From: JAAYJK01 sp964501655
Lineage (GTDB): Bacteria > Bacillota > Syntrophomonadia > Syntrophomonadales > Syntrophomonadaceae
Reading direction: 5' to 3'
DNA length: 64,000 nt
NCBI GenBank assembly: GCA_964501655.1
Contig: CAZCTN010000003.1
Coordinates: 1-64,000 of the forward strand
The notes beneath the pieces are model-generated. The model saw only the letters and a list, made by a program, of their open reading frames with translations, ran no database searches and had not been told where the DNA came from. Below, piece by piece: positions 8,583 through 16,397 of the stretch (positions are counted from its first letter, which is position 1; each line of letters opens with the position of its first letter). Position numbers and translations under genes: made by a program.

Positions 8583-9350
8583 CTATTTGGCAGCCAGACG
8601 GATGGCCCCATCCAGGCGTATTGTTTCTCCATTTAACATGGGATTTTCAATAATCTGTTGTACGAACATGGCAAATTCCTGGGGTTTTCCTAACCTGGAG
8701 GGGAAAGGTACCATTTTACCCAAAGACTCCTGAACATTTTCAGGAAGTCCGGCCATCATTGGGGTTTTGAAGATTCCCGGCGCAATGGTACAGATCCGTA
8801 TTCCATCCCCGGCAAGATCCCGGGCTACGGGCAGGGTCAGGCCTACCATAGCAGCTTTGCTGGCCGCATATGCAGCTTGACCGGTTTGCCCGTCAAATGC
8901 TGCAATAGAAGCGGTATTGATGATTACCCCTCTTCCGTCTTCATCATTCAGTTCATTCTGGAGCATTTTATCTGCAGCCAACCGCATTACATCAAAAGGC
9001 CCAATCAAGTTAACTTCTATGGTTTTTCTAAACCTGTCCAGATTATGAGGTCCTTTCTTACCCGCGATTTTCATACCTGGAGCTATGCCGGCGCAATTTA
9101 TAACGATATCTATCCGCTGGAATTGTTCCAATGCATAGTTGACGGCTGCCTCAACCTCCTGGGAAGCGGTAATATCTGTCTTGAGAAATGCTGCACCCTT
9201 GCCTAATTCTTTGGCCAGTGAAGTTCCTCTTTCTTCATTCAGGTCGAGCAAAACTACCTGGGCACCTTTCTCAACCAGCATCCTGGCAGCAGCTTCTCCC
9301 AGTCCTGAAGCGCCACCCGTGATAATAGCAGTTTTTCCCTCTATCTTCAT
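8583..9350 (-). CDS. SDR-family 3-hydroxyacyl-CoA dehydrogenase (type 2-like)
   Basis: 255 residues. Rossmann motif TGGASGLGEAA (11-21), NCAGIAPG (85-92) and the catalytic triad Ser148, Tyr161, Lys165 (QAAYAASKAAMVG). The overall pattern, including PFPSRLGKPQEFAMFVQQII and LNGETIRLDGAIRL at the end, matches the human HSD17B10-like type-2 3-hydroxyacyl-CoA dehydrogenases rather than the classical HAD fold. In this operon it would oxidise 3-hydroxyacyl-CoA with NAD+. Use of an SDR at this step instead of the usual two-domain enzyme is noteworthy. Confidence 0.87.
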   Translation of the reverse strand: MKIEGKTAIITGGASGLGEAAARMLVEKGAQVVLLDLNEERGTSLAKELGKGAAFLKTDITASQEVEAAVNYALEQFQRIDIVINCAGIAPGMKIAGKKGPHNLDRFRKTIEVNLIGPFDVMRLAADKMLQNELNDEDGRGVIINTASIAAFDGQTGQAAYAASKAAMVGLTLPVARDLAGDGIRICTIAPGIFKTPMMAGLPENVQESLGKMVPFPSRLGKPQEFAMFVQQIIENPMLNGETIRLDGAIRLAAK

Positions 9351-9402
9351 GCTCCATTGCTCCTTCCTGATATTGTATTAAGATAAGGTGACTTATCATA
9401 AA

Positions 9403-10545
9403 CTAGAGTCCCAGACCTCTGCTGATAACCAGTTTCATTACTTCGGAGGTACCCGCGTAAATGGTCTGAACTCTCGCGTCAGTCCACATCCTGGAAATCT
9501 CATATTCTTTACAGTAACCGTAACCGCCAAACAGTTGCAGACAGCGTGATGCTACCCGGTTTTCCATCTCGCAAATCCAATACTTGGCCATACTAACTTC
9601 CTGGACAACATTTTTGCCTTGCATATGTTGCAGCACCAGTTGGTCAACAAAGCTGCGGCCCACCTGAATCTCGCTGGCTATTTCAGCCAGGGTAAACTGG
9701 GTATTCTGGAATTTACTTAGAGACTTCCCAAAGAGGTTTCTTTCTTTGACATAATCCAGGGTTAACTGCAGACAGCGTTCAGCCGATACCTGTGCCACCA
9801 GGGAAACCATAATCCTTTCCTGCTGCAGTTTTTCCATGAGACATTTAAATCCGTTTCCTTCTCCACCCAGCATATTCGCCGCAGGTACACGGCAATCTTC
9901 AAAGAACAGTTCCGCAGTATCCTGGGCATGCAAGCCTACTTTAGGGATTTGTTTGCCTTTCTCAAAGCCGGGCGTACCATCTTCGACTACAAACAGGGTT
10001 ATTCCTTTAGCACCGGCGCCGGGGTCAGTCTTGACTGCCAGTACTACCAGGTCGGCCAGAACCCCATTGGAGATAAAGGTTTTGGAACCATTTATTATAT
10101 AGTCATTGCCGTCCTTGACAGCTCTGGTTCGCATGGCAGACAGGTCAGAACCGGCTCCTGGTTCGGTCATGGCCACCGCCAGGATTTTCTCTCCACTGGT
10201 AACACCGGGCAGCCACCTGGCTTTTTGTTCATCGGTGCCATACGTACCTATATAGGGTGCTACCAGATCACTGTGCAGCCAGGCAAAAACGCTTCTGCAC
10301 CCCTGCCGGGCAATTTCTTCTGCGACTATAACCGAATAGAGAAAATCTGCTCCCGCCCCTCCGTATGCCTCATCTACCCAGGGGCAAAGAAATCCGTAAT
10401 CTCCCATTTTTTTAAAGATTTCACGGGAAACTATACAATCTTCTTCCCACTGATTGTAATAGGGCACCATTTCACTGGCTACGAATTTGGAAAAAGCTTC
10501 CTGAAACATTTTGTGTTCATCAGTAAATGGCAGAATCCGGTCCAT
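9403..10545 (-). CDS. Acyl-CoA dehydrogenase
   Basis: 380 residues from the ATG at 10545 (SD AGGAGGAG). It has the ACAD three-part fold: helical N-domain, beta middle domain with AMTEPGAGSDLSAMRT and INGSKTFISNG, and a helical C-domain with QLFGGYGYCKEYEISRMWTD. The usual catalytic Glu before the GTSE motif is Ala here (IYAGTSEVMK). A glutamate in KLQQERIM (about Glu243) sits where isovaleryl- and long-chain-type dehydrogenases keep theirs. This suggests a substrate other than straight short-chain butyryl-CoA. It passes electrons to ETF, which is not encoded in the window. Confidence 0.9.
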   Translation of the reverse strand: MDRILPFTDEHKMFQEAFSKFVASEMVPYYNQWEEDCIVSREIFKKMGDYGFLCPWVDEAYGGAGADFLYSVIVAEEIARQGCRSVFAWLHSDLVAPYIGTYGTDEQKARWLPGVTSGEKILAVAMTEPGAGSDLSAMRTRAVKDGNDYIINGSKTFISNGVLADLVVLAVKTDPGAGAKGITLFVVEDGTPGFEKGKQIPKVGLHAQDTAELFFEDCRVPAANMLGGEGNGFKCLMEKLQQERIMVSLVAQVSAERCLQLTLDYVKERNLFGKSLSKFQNTQFTLAEIASEIQVGRSFVDQLVLQHMQGKNVVQEVSMAKYWICEMENRVASRCLQLFGGYGYCKEYEISRMWTDARVQTIYAGTSEVMKLVISRGLGL

Positions 10546-10582
10546 CAACTCTCCTCCTTTTATTGTTTTAATGGATCAGCGC

Positions 10583-11365
10583 TTATTTTTCTTGAAACTG
10601 GGGCTTTCTCTTCTCAACGAAGGCTTTCATGCCTTCCTTCTGGTCTTTCGTACTAAAGCAGAGACTGAAGATATCTGTTTCTATACTCAAAGCCCGGTCT
10701 ATGTCAGTTTGCATTCCTTCATTTATAGCCGTCTTACAAAAACGTACTGCCAGCTGCCCTTTGGGAATAATCTGCCGGGCTATTCCCTTGACGTAATTTA
10801 TGAGGTCGCCTGCGGATACTACCGCATTAACCAGTCCTATCCGCAGTGCTTCTTCTGCATCAATAATGGCGCCGGTATAATGCAGCTGTTTGGCCATGCC
10901 CAGTCCTATTAATCTGGGTAAACGCTGGGTACCGCCAAATCCCGCAGTTACTCCCAAGCCTACTTCAGGCTGCCCGAATTTGGCATTTAATGAAGCGATG
11001 CGGAAATCACAGGCCATAGCTAGTTCGCAGCCGCCTCCCAGGCAAAAACCATTGATAGCCGCAATCACTGGTTTTGGCAGATACTCTATCTTTCTTAGAA
11101 CGCCGGTACCGAAAACAGCAAACTCCCTGGCTTCCAAAGCAGTCATATTCTCCATAAAACCGATATCTCCGCCGGCTACAAAGGCTTTTTCGCCTGCTCC
11201 GGTCAGAATTACAACTTTAACTTCATCGTCGGCTGCTACTGTATCAATGACCTGGGATAGTTCTTCGACCGTAGTTCTATCCAAAGCATTAAGAAACTTG
11301 GGGCGATTCATGGTAATAAATGCAATTCCCTCTTCCTTGCTCAGGAGAATATTTTGGTAACTCAT
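10583..11365 (-). CDS. Enoyl-CoA hydratase (crotonase)
   Basis: 260 residues from the ATG at 11365 (SD AAAGGAGG); a longer frame to 11428 lacks an SD. It hydrates trans-2-enoyl-CoA to 3-hydroxyacyl-CoA. Both crotonase catalytic glutamates are present: one in GGGCELAMACDFRIAS and one in FGQPEVGLGVTAGFGGTQRL. The oxyanion-hole segment is AFVAGGDIGFM. It is the first enzyme gene of the operon behind the sigma-54 promoter at about 12.09 kb. Confidence 0.92.
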   Translation of the reverse strand: MSYQNILLSKEEGIAFITMNRPKFLNALDRTTVEELSQVIDTVAADDEVKVVILTGAGEKAFVAGGDIGFMENMTALEAREFAVFGTGVLRKIEYLPKPVIAAINGFCLGGGCELAMACDFRIASLNAKFGQPEVGLGVTAGFGGTQRLPRLIGLGMAKQLHYTGAIIDAEEALRIGLVNAVVSAGDLINYVKGIARQIIPKGQLAVRFCKTAINEGMQTDIDRALSIETDIFSLCFSTKDQKEGMKAFVEKRKPQFQEK

Positions 11366-11467
11366 GGAAAGATAAACCTCCTTTCTTCTACGCTCATTTA
11401 CTACCGCAAAAGCTGAATAACAGAGCATAATTGTCGTTGATCACAGATGTTACCCTGTTTTTCTTAA

Positions 11468-11559
11468 AATCACTCCTTTCAAAAGGCTGGTACTCAAACA
11501 AGCCGGCTGTCGAAAAATATAAGCCCCGTAAAACGGGGCTCTATGGCTCTCTTGGAATT
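11468..11559 (-). repeat. Leader hairpin module, copy A
   Basis: In the operon leader (minus strand) this module consists of a conserved block (11559-11532), a terminator-like hairpin AGCCCCGT/ACGGGGCT with a T-rich tail (11540-11512), and a variable stretch. It ends with TTGAAAGGAGTGATT (11482-11468), an extended Shine-Dalgarno-like sequence without a start codon at normal spacing. The block at 11532-11559 is 27/28 identical to copy B at 11933-11960. Confidence 0.65.
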
Positions 11560-11586
11560 CGGCATGGTATTCTATTTAGGACATTT

Positions 11587-11742
11587 CTATCGAGACAGCG
11601 TACTTTTTACAAGAGATATTGGTGGTTTCTGCTGGACAAGGGAATTTATTAAACCACACCGGGGACACTTGATCTCCAACTCCTGGCATTCCCGATATTT
11701 TCCCAGGATTCTATTACACTTTTGACATCTGAAATCACGCAT
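11587..11742 (-). CDS. Com-like small zinc-finger protein
   Basis: 51 residues from an ATG with SD GGGGGGTG. It opens with FRCQKCNRILGKY and ELEIKCPRCGLINSL, two Cys pairs in the spacing of the Com family; phage Mu Com is an RNA-binding translational activator. No mom-type modification gene or phage genes are nearby. Two in-frame TAG codons separate it from a conserved tail reading NSKRAIEPR in leader module A, so the present gene may be a shortened version. It lies in the 5' leader of the beta-oxidation operon, between two terminator-like hairpins. A role as an RNA-binding regulator of this operon is inference. Confidence 0.65.
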   Translation of the reverse strand: MRDFRCQKCNRILGKYRECQELEIKCPRCGLINSLVQQKPPISLVKSTLSR

Positions 11743-11813
11743 TGTGTTTCACCCCCCTGGATTCAGATGGTAAATTGTCATTAATCGCAAAACTTACTCC
11801 TGAAATATTTTGC

Positions 11814-11960
11814 AATCACCCCTTTCAACACAGCTGGCAATTAATTAAGCCAGCTGGGAAATTATCTGGTTATGACTCATAAGATCCGGCATCGCCGCCT
11901 TGGTAAAAAAAGCCCCGATAGAATAAACATCTAACGGGGCTCTACGGCTCTCTTGGAATT
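11814..11960 (-). repeat. Leader hairpin module, copy B
   Basis: Second copy of the module. The block at 11960-11933 matches copy A at 27 of 28 bases. A terminator hairpin with AGCCCCG/CGGGGCT outer and TAGA/TCTA inner pairs follows, with a T7 run (11941-11904). Next is a perfect 8-bp hairpin CAGCTGGC/GCCAGCTG (11857-11831) and the end element TTGAAAGGGGTGATT (11828-11814). A 31-codon frame starting MYYETYITLDHIRQ runs into the block and ends in NSKRAVEPR, comparable to the frame crossing copy A. Confidence 0.65.
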
Positions 11961-12080
11961 GAGGATAGTATGGATAAAACTTGACTGCCGGATATGATCA
12001 AGGGTTATATAGGTTTCATAATACATGCTCTTTTAAGCTGATTTGGCACGACGGCCTGGCCTGCTACAATTCTTATAATT

Positions 12081-12095
12081 GCAATTTTAATGCCA
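12081..12095 (-). promoter_or_regulatory. Sigma-54 (-24/-12) promoter of the beta-oxidation operon
   Basis: Minus strand TGGCAT-TAAAA-TTGCA, with GG at 12094-12093 and GC at 12082-12081 separated by exactly ten bases, as in the sigma-54 consensus TGGCAC-N5-TTGCA. Transcription would start near 12070 and run into leader module B, the Com-like ORF, module A and the six enzyme genes. The gene immediately upstream encodes a sigma-54 activator. Confidence 0.85.
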
Positions 12096-12185
12096 AAGTG
12101 ATCGTGCATTTTTTAAAATGTTGCCTGAGGCAATATAAATATAGGGCGACAGCCTATAGATGATAAATACCAGCAGAGGAAAATA

Positions 12186-12222
12186 AAAGTGGTCTCCAGA
12201 TACATTGACTGTAGACCACTTT
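12186..12222. promoter_or_regulatory. Inverted repeat, candidate enhancer site for the sigma-54 activator
   Basis: Perfect 10-bp arms AAAGTGGTCT and AGACCACTTT separated by 17 bases, centred about 110-120 bp upstream of the -24 element. That is the usual distance for sigma-54 activator binding sites. On the minus strand the right arm is followed by T-rich sequence, so it could instead or also terminate transcription of the activator gene. Confidence 0.5.
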
Positions 12223-12593
12223 GGTATGGGTTTAGATATGATATTTTATGGCTTAATTTTATCCAGGATATGTATAAGGTTGTGTTTCTTGTGGCAATCG
12301 TTGAGATATTGCAGCAAACAAAGTACGTTACAGAAGCTCCATGTACGGTGTGGGTGCGGGTTAAGGCAGATAAGATGGTATGGGCGGATATTGTTGCACG
12401 AATACATCACGTATCATGTTTGATATATTGGGCTAAAAGCCTGTTTGACCATAACATCATTAATCGCGATTAGCTCAATATTTACGCAACACAGGAGTGC
12501 TTTTGTCAAAATTTTACATGTTGTAATAATACAGTCTTAATGTACAGGCTATTGATGAAATAATGCAACAGAATCTGGCTTGGGAAACCCGTT
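12223..12593. other. Intergenic region without a supported gene
   Basis: An open frame on the plus strand (GTG at 12189 to 12473) begins inside the inverted repeat, has no SD and resembles no family. I do not call it a gene. The rest shows no hairpin or promoter that I can support. Confidence 0.5.
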
Positions 12594-14699
12594 TTACTTG
12601 CTTTGAGAAATACCATATTTGGCCGCTTTTCTGACAATGGTAGCAGCATCTACCTTCAATTCCTTTGCTATTTGGCGGGTAGTTCGGTATTGGGAATAAG
12701 CTTTTTGCAGAATTTGTTTTTCCACACTTTCCACTGCATCTCTTAATGGAATTATGCCAGAAACCGCTACCTTGGATCTATTATCTTGAAGTGCCTCTAT
12801 TAAACAGGACGGTAGATCATCAATAGTCGGGATATCATTGAGACTGACGACTACCAATCTTTCAATGGTATTCTCCAGTTCTCTAACATTGCCAGGCCAG
12901 TTGTATTTCATAAAAACGTCAAGCAATTTGGGAGAGATTCTTTTATTTAAATTATATTGGCGGTTAAACTGCTGTGTGAAGTGCATTGCAAGTGGTGTGA
13001 TGTCCTCCTTTCTGTCCCGCAGGGGAGGAACATTAACCGATACTACATTCACCCGATAATAAAGATCCTCACGAAATTCCTTCAACTCGATCATTTCCTC
13101 AAGATTCCTATTGGTAGCAGTTATAATCCGATTGTTTACTTTAAAAGGTTTTTCGCCCCCTATCCGAAAGACTTCCTTATTTTGCAATACCCGAAGGAGT
13201 TTAACCTGCAGGTTATAAGGAAGATCTCCAATTTCATCCAGGAACAAGGTTCCTCCGTTTGCCAGTTCAAAATAACCTGCTTTACCTTGCTTTTTGGCAC
13301 CTGTGAATGCCCCCGATTCATATCCGAATAACTCTGATTCCAAAAGATTATCCGGAATTGCCCCGCAATTTATCCTGATAAACGGCAGGTCTTTACGAAG
13401 ACTATTTTTATGAATAGCCTCGGCAATTAGTTCCTTGCCGGTGCCTGTCTCACCGGTTATCAATACAGTTGAGTCTACCTGTGCCAGCCTGATAACCATA
13501 TCCAATAGATTTCTCATCTTCTTTGACTTAAGTACCAGTTTATTCATGCCTGAGTACTGTGAACGGAGGGAACGCAGTTGGCTTTCATAGTGCTGACTCA
13601 ATCCCTGGGCCTGATCCAGCTGCTGTTTCAGTATGCTAAGTTCGGTAATATCACGAACATTAGATACTACCCTGAATATATCTCCTTTATCGTCGAATAC
13701 CGGGACTCCAGTTGACAGAGTAATATGATTGTTCCTAGTTTCCTGTACCAGGGTTTCTATTTTCTTTGTTCTCAGTACCATAGCCGAAACCGATTCAGAA
13801 ACGACTCCTTCCCCGGTCAATTCATATACGTCTCTGCCAATGCATTCACCTGCTTGTACACCGGTCAGTTTTTCAAATGCCTTATTAAGTCGTAAGGTAA
13901 TTCCATTCCCATCGGTTATATAGACCCCATCGAAAAAAGACTCAATGATAGCGTCCATTTCCTTATTTAGTTCCTTAACATAATCCAACTCTTGCGATAT
14001 TTTGTTAAGCTCAGACATATCCTGAAGAACAGCTACTGCACCAATAACCTTACCATCTTTTTTAATAGGGGTACGATTGGATAGAAACAGGCGATTATTT
14101 AGTATTACATCCTGCAAAGGCTGCTCGTTAGCTGTGAGGATAGTATCAATAAGACCACTGGAAGGAAATATATCCACTACATTTCTTCCCATTACCTCGT
14201 CAGCCAGCTTACCCAGTAATTTCTCGGCAGACTTGTTAAAGACCTTGATTTTTCCCTGTTCATCAACCGAGACAATCAGGTTGTGGGTTGAATCGATAAT
14301 GGTAGCAAGTTCACTGGAAATATTATGGTACGAATCAAAAAAAGCCCTGGCTATATCTGTTTGAGAAATCATTCCTTCAACAAGACCATTTTCATCAATA
14401 ATCGGAAGAATACTTACTTTGGTATATGGAACATCCTCAAATTCATCATTAGGATGAGCGGCAATAATATTTCTGGTCATTATTTCTTCCAGTTTGGTTT
14501 CCATGCCTATGCCCTGGGTTATCATTCGAAGGGATTTATTCTTGGTTACAAGTCCTATGAGTTTATTGTTTTCATCCACTACGGGGGCGCCGTCTATCTT
14601 CTTTTCCACAAACATTATTGCTGCTTTTTTAACTGTTTCATGGGGTTTTAGTACCGGGGGATTAGCGGTCATGATTTCCTTTAGTTTCAGGCAGACCAC
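12594..14699 (-). CDS. Sigma-54-dependent transcriptional activator (CBS-PAS-PAS-AAA+-HTH)
   Basis: About 700 residues. Order: paired CBS domains (about 5-125, LKEIMTANPPVL and LEEIMTRNIIAA); two PAS domains (about 130-245 and 255-365); a coiled linker; the AAA+ domain with Walker A GETGTGKE, ESGAFTGAKK (the GAFTGA sigma-54 contact loop) and FLDEIGDLP; a C-terminal helix-turn-helix (RTTRQIAKELKVDAATIVRKA). Start codon uncertain: GTG overlaps the SD AAGGAGG, and internal CTG/ATG are possible. The CBS pair suggests adenine-nucleotide sensing and PAS a small-molecule or redox signal. It probably activates the adjacent beta-oxidation operon. Confidence 0.93.
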   Translation of the reverse strand: MVCLKLKEIMTANPPVLKPHETVKKAAIMFVEKKIDGAPVVDENNKLIGLVTKNKSLRMITQGIGMETKLEEIMTRNIIAAHPNDEFEDVPYTKVSILPIIDENGLVEGMISQTDIARAFFDSYHNISSELATIIDSTHNLIVSVDEQGKIKVFNKSAEKLLGKLADEVMGRNVVDIFPSSGLIDTILTANEQPLQDVILNNRLFLSNRTPIKKDGKVIGAVAVLQDMSELNKISQELDYVKELNKEMDAIIESFFDGVYITDGNGITLRLNKAFEKLTGVQAGECIGRDVYELTGEGVVSESVSAMVLRTKKIETLVQETRNNHITLSTGVPVFDDKGDIFRVVSNVRDITELSILKQQLDQAQGLSQHYESQLRSLRSQYSGMNKLVLKSKKMRNLLDMVIRLAQVDSTVLITGETGTGKELIAEAIHKNSLRKDLPFIRINCGAIPDNLLESELFGYESGAFTGAKKQGKAGYFELANGGTLFLDEIGDLPYNLQVKLLRVLQNKEVFRIGGEKPFKVNNRIITATNRNLEEMIELKEFREDLYYRVNVVSVNVPPLRDRKEDITPLAMHFTQQFNRQYNLNKRISPKLLDVFMKYNWPGNVRELENTIERLVVVSLNDIPTIDDLPSCLIEALQDNRSKVAVSGIIPLRDAVESVEKQILQKAYSQYRTTRQIAKELKVDAATIVRKAAKYGISQSK

Positions 14700-14833
14700 C
14701 TCCTTTTTATTTTGCCGCCAACACTGGGCCGGCGATGGTTTCTAATTATGCTTATCGTTGCAGTGGTTGGCAAATGGTTCATGTGGTTAACTGCTACATG
14801 TTAAATCATATTTGTGAACTGGGTCGGCACCAA

Positions 14834-15520
14834 TTATGCCATCCAGGCTAAGTACCCTCCTACCAGGATGATTATGAAACCGGCCGCTTTTTCCAGCACC
14901 TGGTTCATGGCCGCGAAGGCCTGCATGCGGGTAAGCATGCCTGTGAAGGTGCCTGCCAATACTATTGGCACTCCTCTTCCCAATGCATAAACAAACAGTA
15001 ATGTTGCTCCATAAAGCCATTTGCCGCTGGCAAAGGCCAGGGATAAAATAACCAGTAGTATTGGGGTGCCGCACTGTGATCCCACCAGACCCATTGTCAT
15101 ACCCAGCAGGTAACTGCCCCCCAAACCCCTTAGTTTTCCGGTACGGTTCAGCAGGTTGCCGCCAAAGTTAATATTCAGCCTGAGTATTCCCAGCAGGTTT
15201 AAACCTATGATTACGCAGACGGCAGCAACCATATAGTATATGATGCTTTTACTGGTGCCAAAAATGCCGCCGACCATGGCAATGAATATACCCAGGAGCA
15301 TGAAGGTGGTGGCTGTGCCCAGCATAAAGGCCATGGATATGGCAAAGCTTTTCCTGCGGGAAGCTTCCTTCCCGGCTACGTGGGCTACTATGATTGGAAC
15401 CATGCTCATATTGCATGGGCCTATGCTGGTGATAACCCCGGCCAGCAGAACCAGTCCATAACCGTACAGCGAAAAATTGCTGAGGAATCGGGGGGCGATC
15501 TCGTTGACCCAGGCTTCCAT
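14834..15520 (-). CDS. CcdA-family thiol-disulfide membrane transporter
   Basis: 228 residues with about six membrane spans. The two conserved cysteine sites are in ITSIGPCNMSMVPI and GLVGSQCGTPILL, as expected for CcdA/DsbD-beta proteins that carry electrons across the membrane to extracytoplasmic thioredoxins. Its ATG overlaps the stop of the upstream thioredoxin-like gene by one base (TAATG), so the two are translationally coupled and probably work as a pair. Confidence 0.88.
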   Translation of the reverse strand: MEAWVNEIAPRFLSNFSLYGYGLVLLAGVITSIGPCNMSMVPIIVAHVAGKEASRRKSFAISMAFMLGTATTFMLLGIFIAMVGGIFGTSKSIIYYMVAAVCVIIGLNLLGILRLNINFGGNLLNRTGKLRGLGGSYLLGMTMGLVGSQCGTPILLVILSLAFASGKWLYGATLLFVYALGRGVPIVLAGTFTGMLTRMQAFAAMNQVLEKAAGFIIILVGGYLAWMA

Positions 15521-15960
15521 TACTGCTTCACCACCCGGTCCAGCTCTGCAGTAAGCTTATCCTGTGAAATCAACCCGACGTTATGGTAAGTTATATTCCC
15601 CTGCCCGTCCATGATATAGGAAGCGGGGACATACTGGAGCTTGTATTGCCGCAGCAGATTAACGTTGGCCCTGTCATTTACATCAACATCAATAAATCTA
15701 ACTTTTCCCTCATATCCTGGTTTTAGCTCATCAAATATTTGCTGCATCTCTACGCAGGGAGCACAGGTGGCTGAACGGAATAGCAGCCATATGCTTTCGC
15801 CATTTTCCAGAGCCGTTTCTATTTCCTGCTCAGTTGGTGCCAGCACCATGGAACTTTCCTCATCCTGCCGCACCGGAGTTATATGATAGTGTTTATAAAC
15901 CATTCCGCCAATCATTACCAATATTAGAGCTATTATTATTAATTGAAGGTTTCTGTTCAT
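15520..15960 (-). CDS. Membrane-anchored thioredoxin-like protein
   Basis: 146 residues. N-terminal membrane anchor (about 5-24), then a thioredoxin fold with active site SATCAPCVEMQQ and the cis-Pro segment QYVPASYIMDGQG. It is probably outside the membrane and kept reduced by the CcdA partner encoded immediately downstream. SD GAGGAGGAACC before the ATG. Confidence 0.88.
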   Translation of the reverse strand: MNRNLQLIIIALILVMIGGMVYKHYHITPVRQDEESSMVLAPTEQEIETALENGESIWLLFRSATCAPCVEMQQIFDELKPGYEGKVRFIDVDVNDRANVNLLRQYKLQYVPASYIMDGQGNITYHNVGLISQDKLTAELDRVVKQ

Positions 15961-16121
15961 GGTTCCTCCTCTTGAAAGTTTCCCTTATCTGATACCAGAC
16001 TTGGCTCACGGTCTTTAACTCCTTAAAAAGCGGGGGTTTTTTCTTTCCCCTTCCTTTTCACATCGGATGGAACTGCAGAGCAGTTTTAACCCACCGCCGG
16101 TTCGGGCCTGGTATGTAAGAT
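15961..16121 (-). other. Structured leader of the thioredoxin/ccdA transcript
   Basis: The transcript from the promoter at 16128-16156 would begin near 16121 and immediately contain ATACCAG (16114-16108). This can pair with CTGGTAT (15998-15992) close to the start codon and so enclose the whole leader. Inside are GC-rich blocks (ACCGGCGG, and GGGG near AAAAAACCCCC). It matches none of the riboswitch classes I know. The part from 16157 to 16397 shows nothing further. Confidence 0.4.
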
Positions 16122-16127
16122 ATGCTA

Positions 16128-16156
16128 ATGATATTAATATCATGTTTTCCTGTCAA
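16128..16156 (-). promoter_or_regulatory. Promoter with 16-bp palindromic operator
   Basis: Minus strand -35 TTGACA (16156-16151), 17-nt spacer, -10 TATCAT (16133-16128). A perfect palindrome ATGATATTAATATCAT (16128-16143) covers the -10 and most of the spacer, the expected place for a repressor. Confidence 0.7.
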
Positions 16157-16397
16157 CACAAGAATAGCCTATTCTGCTTGCTCTGTATACTGGTTATTAC
16201 AGCTTAGAGCATGGGTATGTAAGCATCCCCAGCCCGTTAATAATAATCCATTATGGAGTCCAGGATAGGTTCGATTAAAAATACTAACTTGATATCTCCG
16301 CTCCTTTTCCAGAATCATTATGAATACTAACTAATCCCCTAACGCATTAAGTCTAGAGAAATTAATTTACCATGAAGTTATAAATAAATCCCAATTA

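Noticed and set aside
11540..11590. Pyrrolysine or other recoding of TAG between the Com finger and its tail
   Set aside because: No PYLIS-like or methylamine methyltransferase context; simple truncation explains it. Kept only as a question in the findings.
11587..11742. Com-like ORF as sign of a Mu-like prophage
   Set aside because: No mom, transposase, tail or other phage gene lies nearby; the ORF sits in a metabolic operon leader.
12040..12066. Plus-strand TGGCACGACGG... as a sigma-54 promoter
   Set aside because: TGGCAC is present but no TTGC/GC at the required ten-base spacing, and no plus-strand gene follows.
12189..12473. 94-residue plus-strand ORF
   Set aside because: Starts at a GTG inside the inverted repeat, no SD, no family resemblance.
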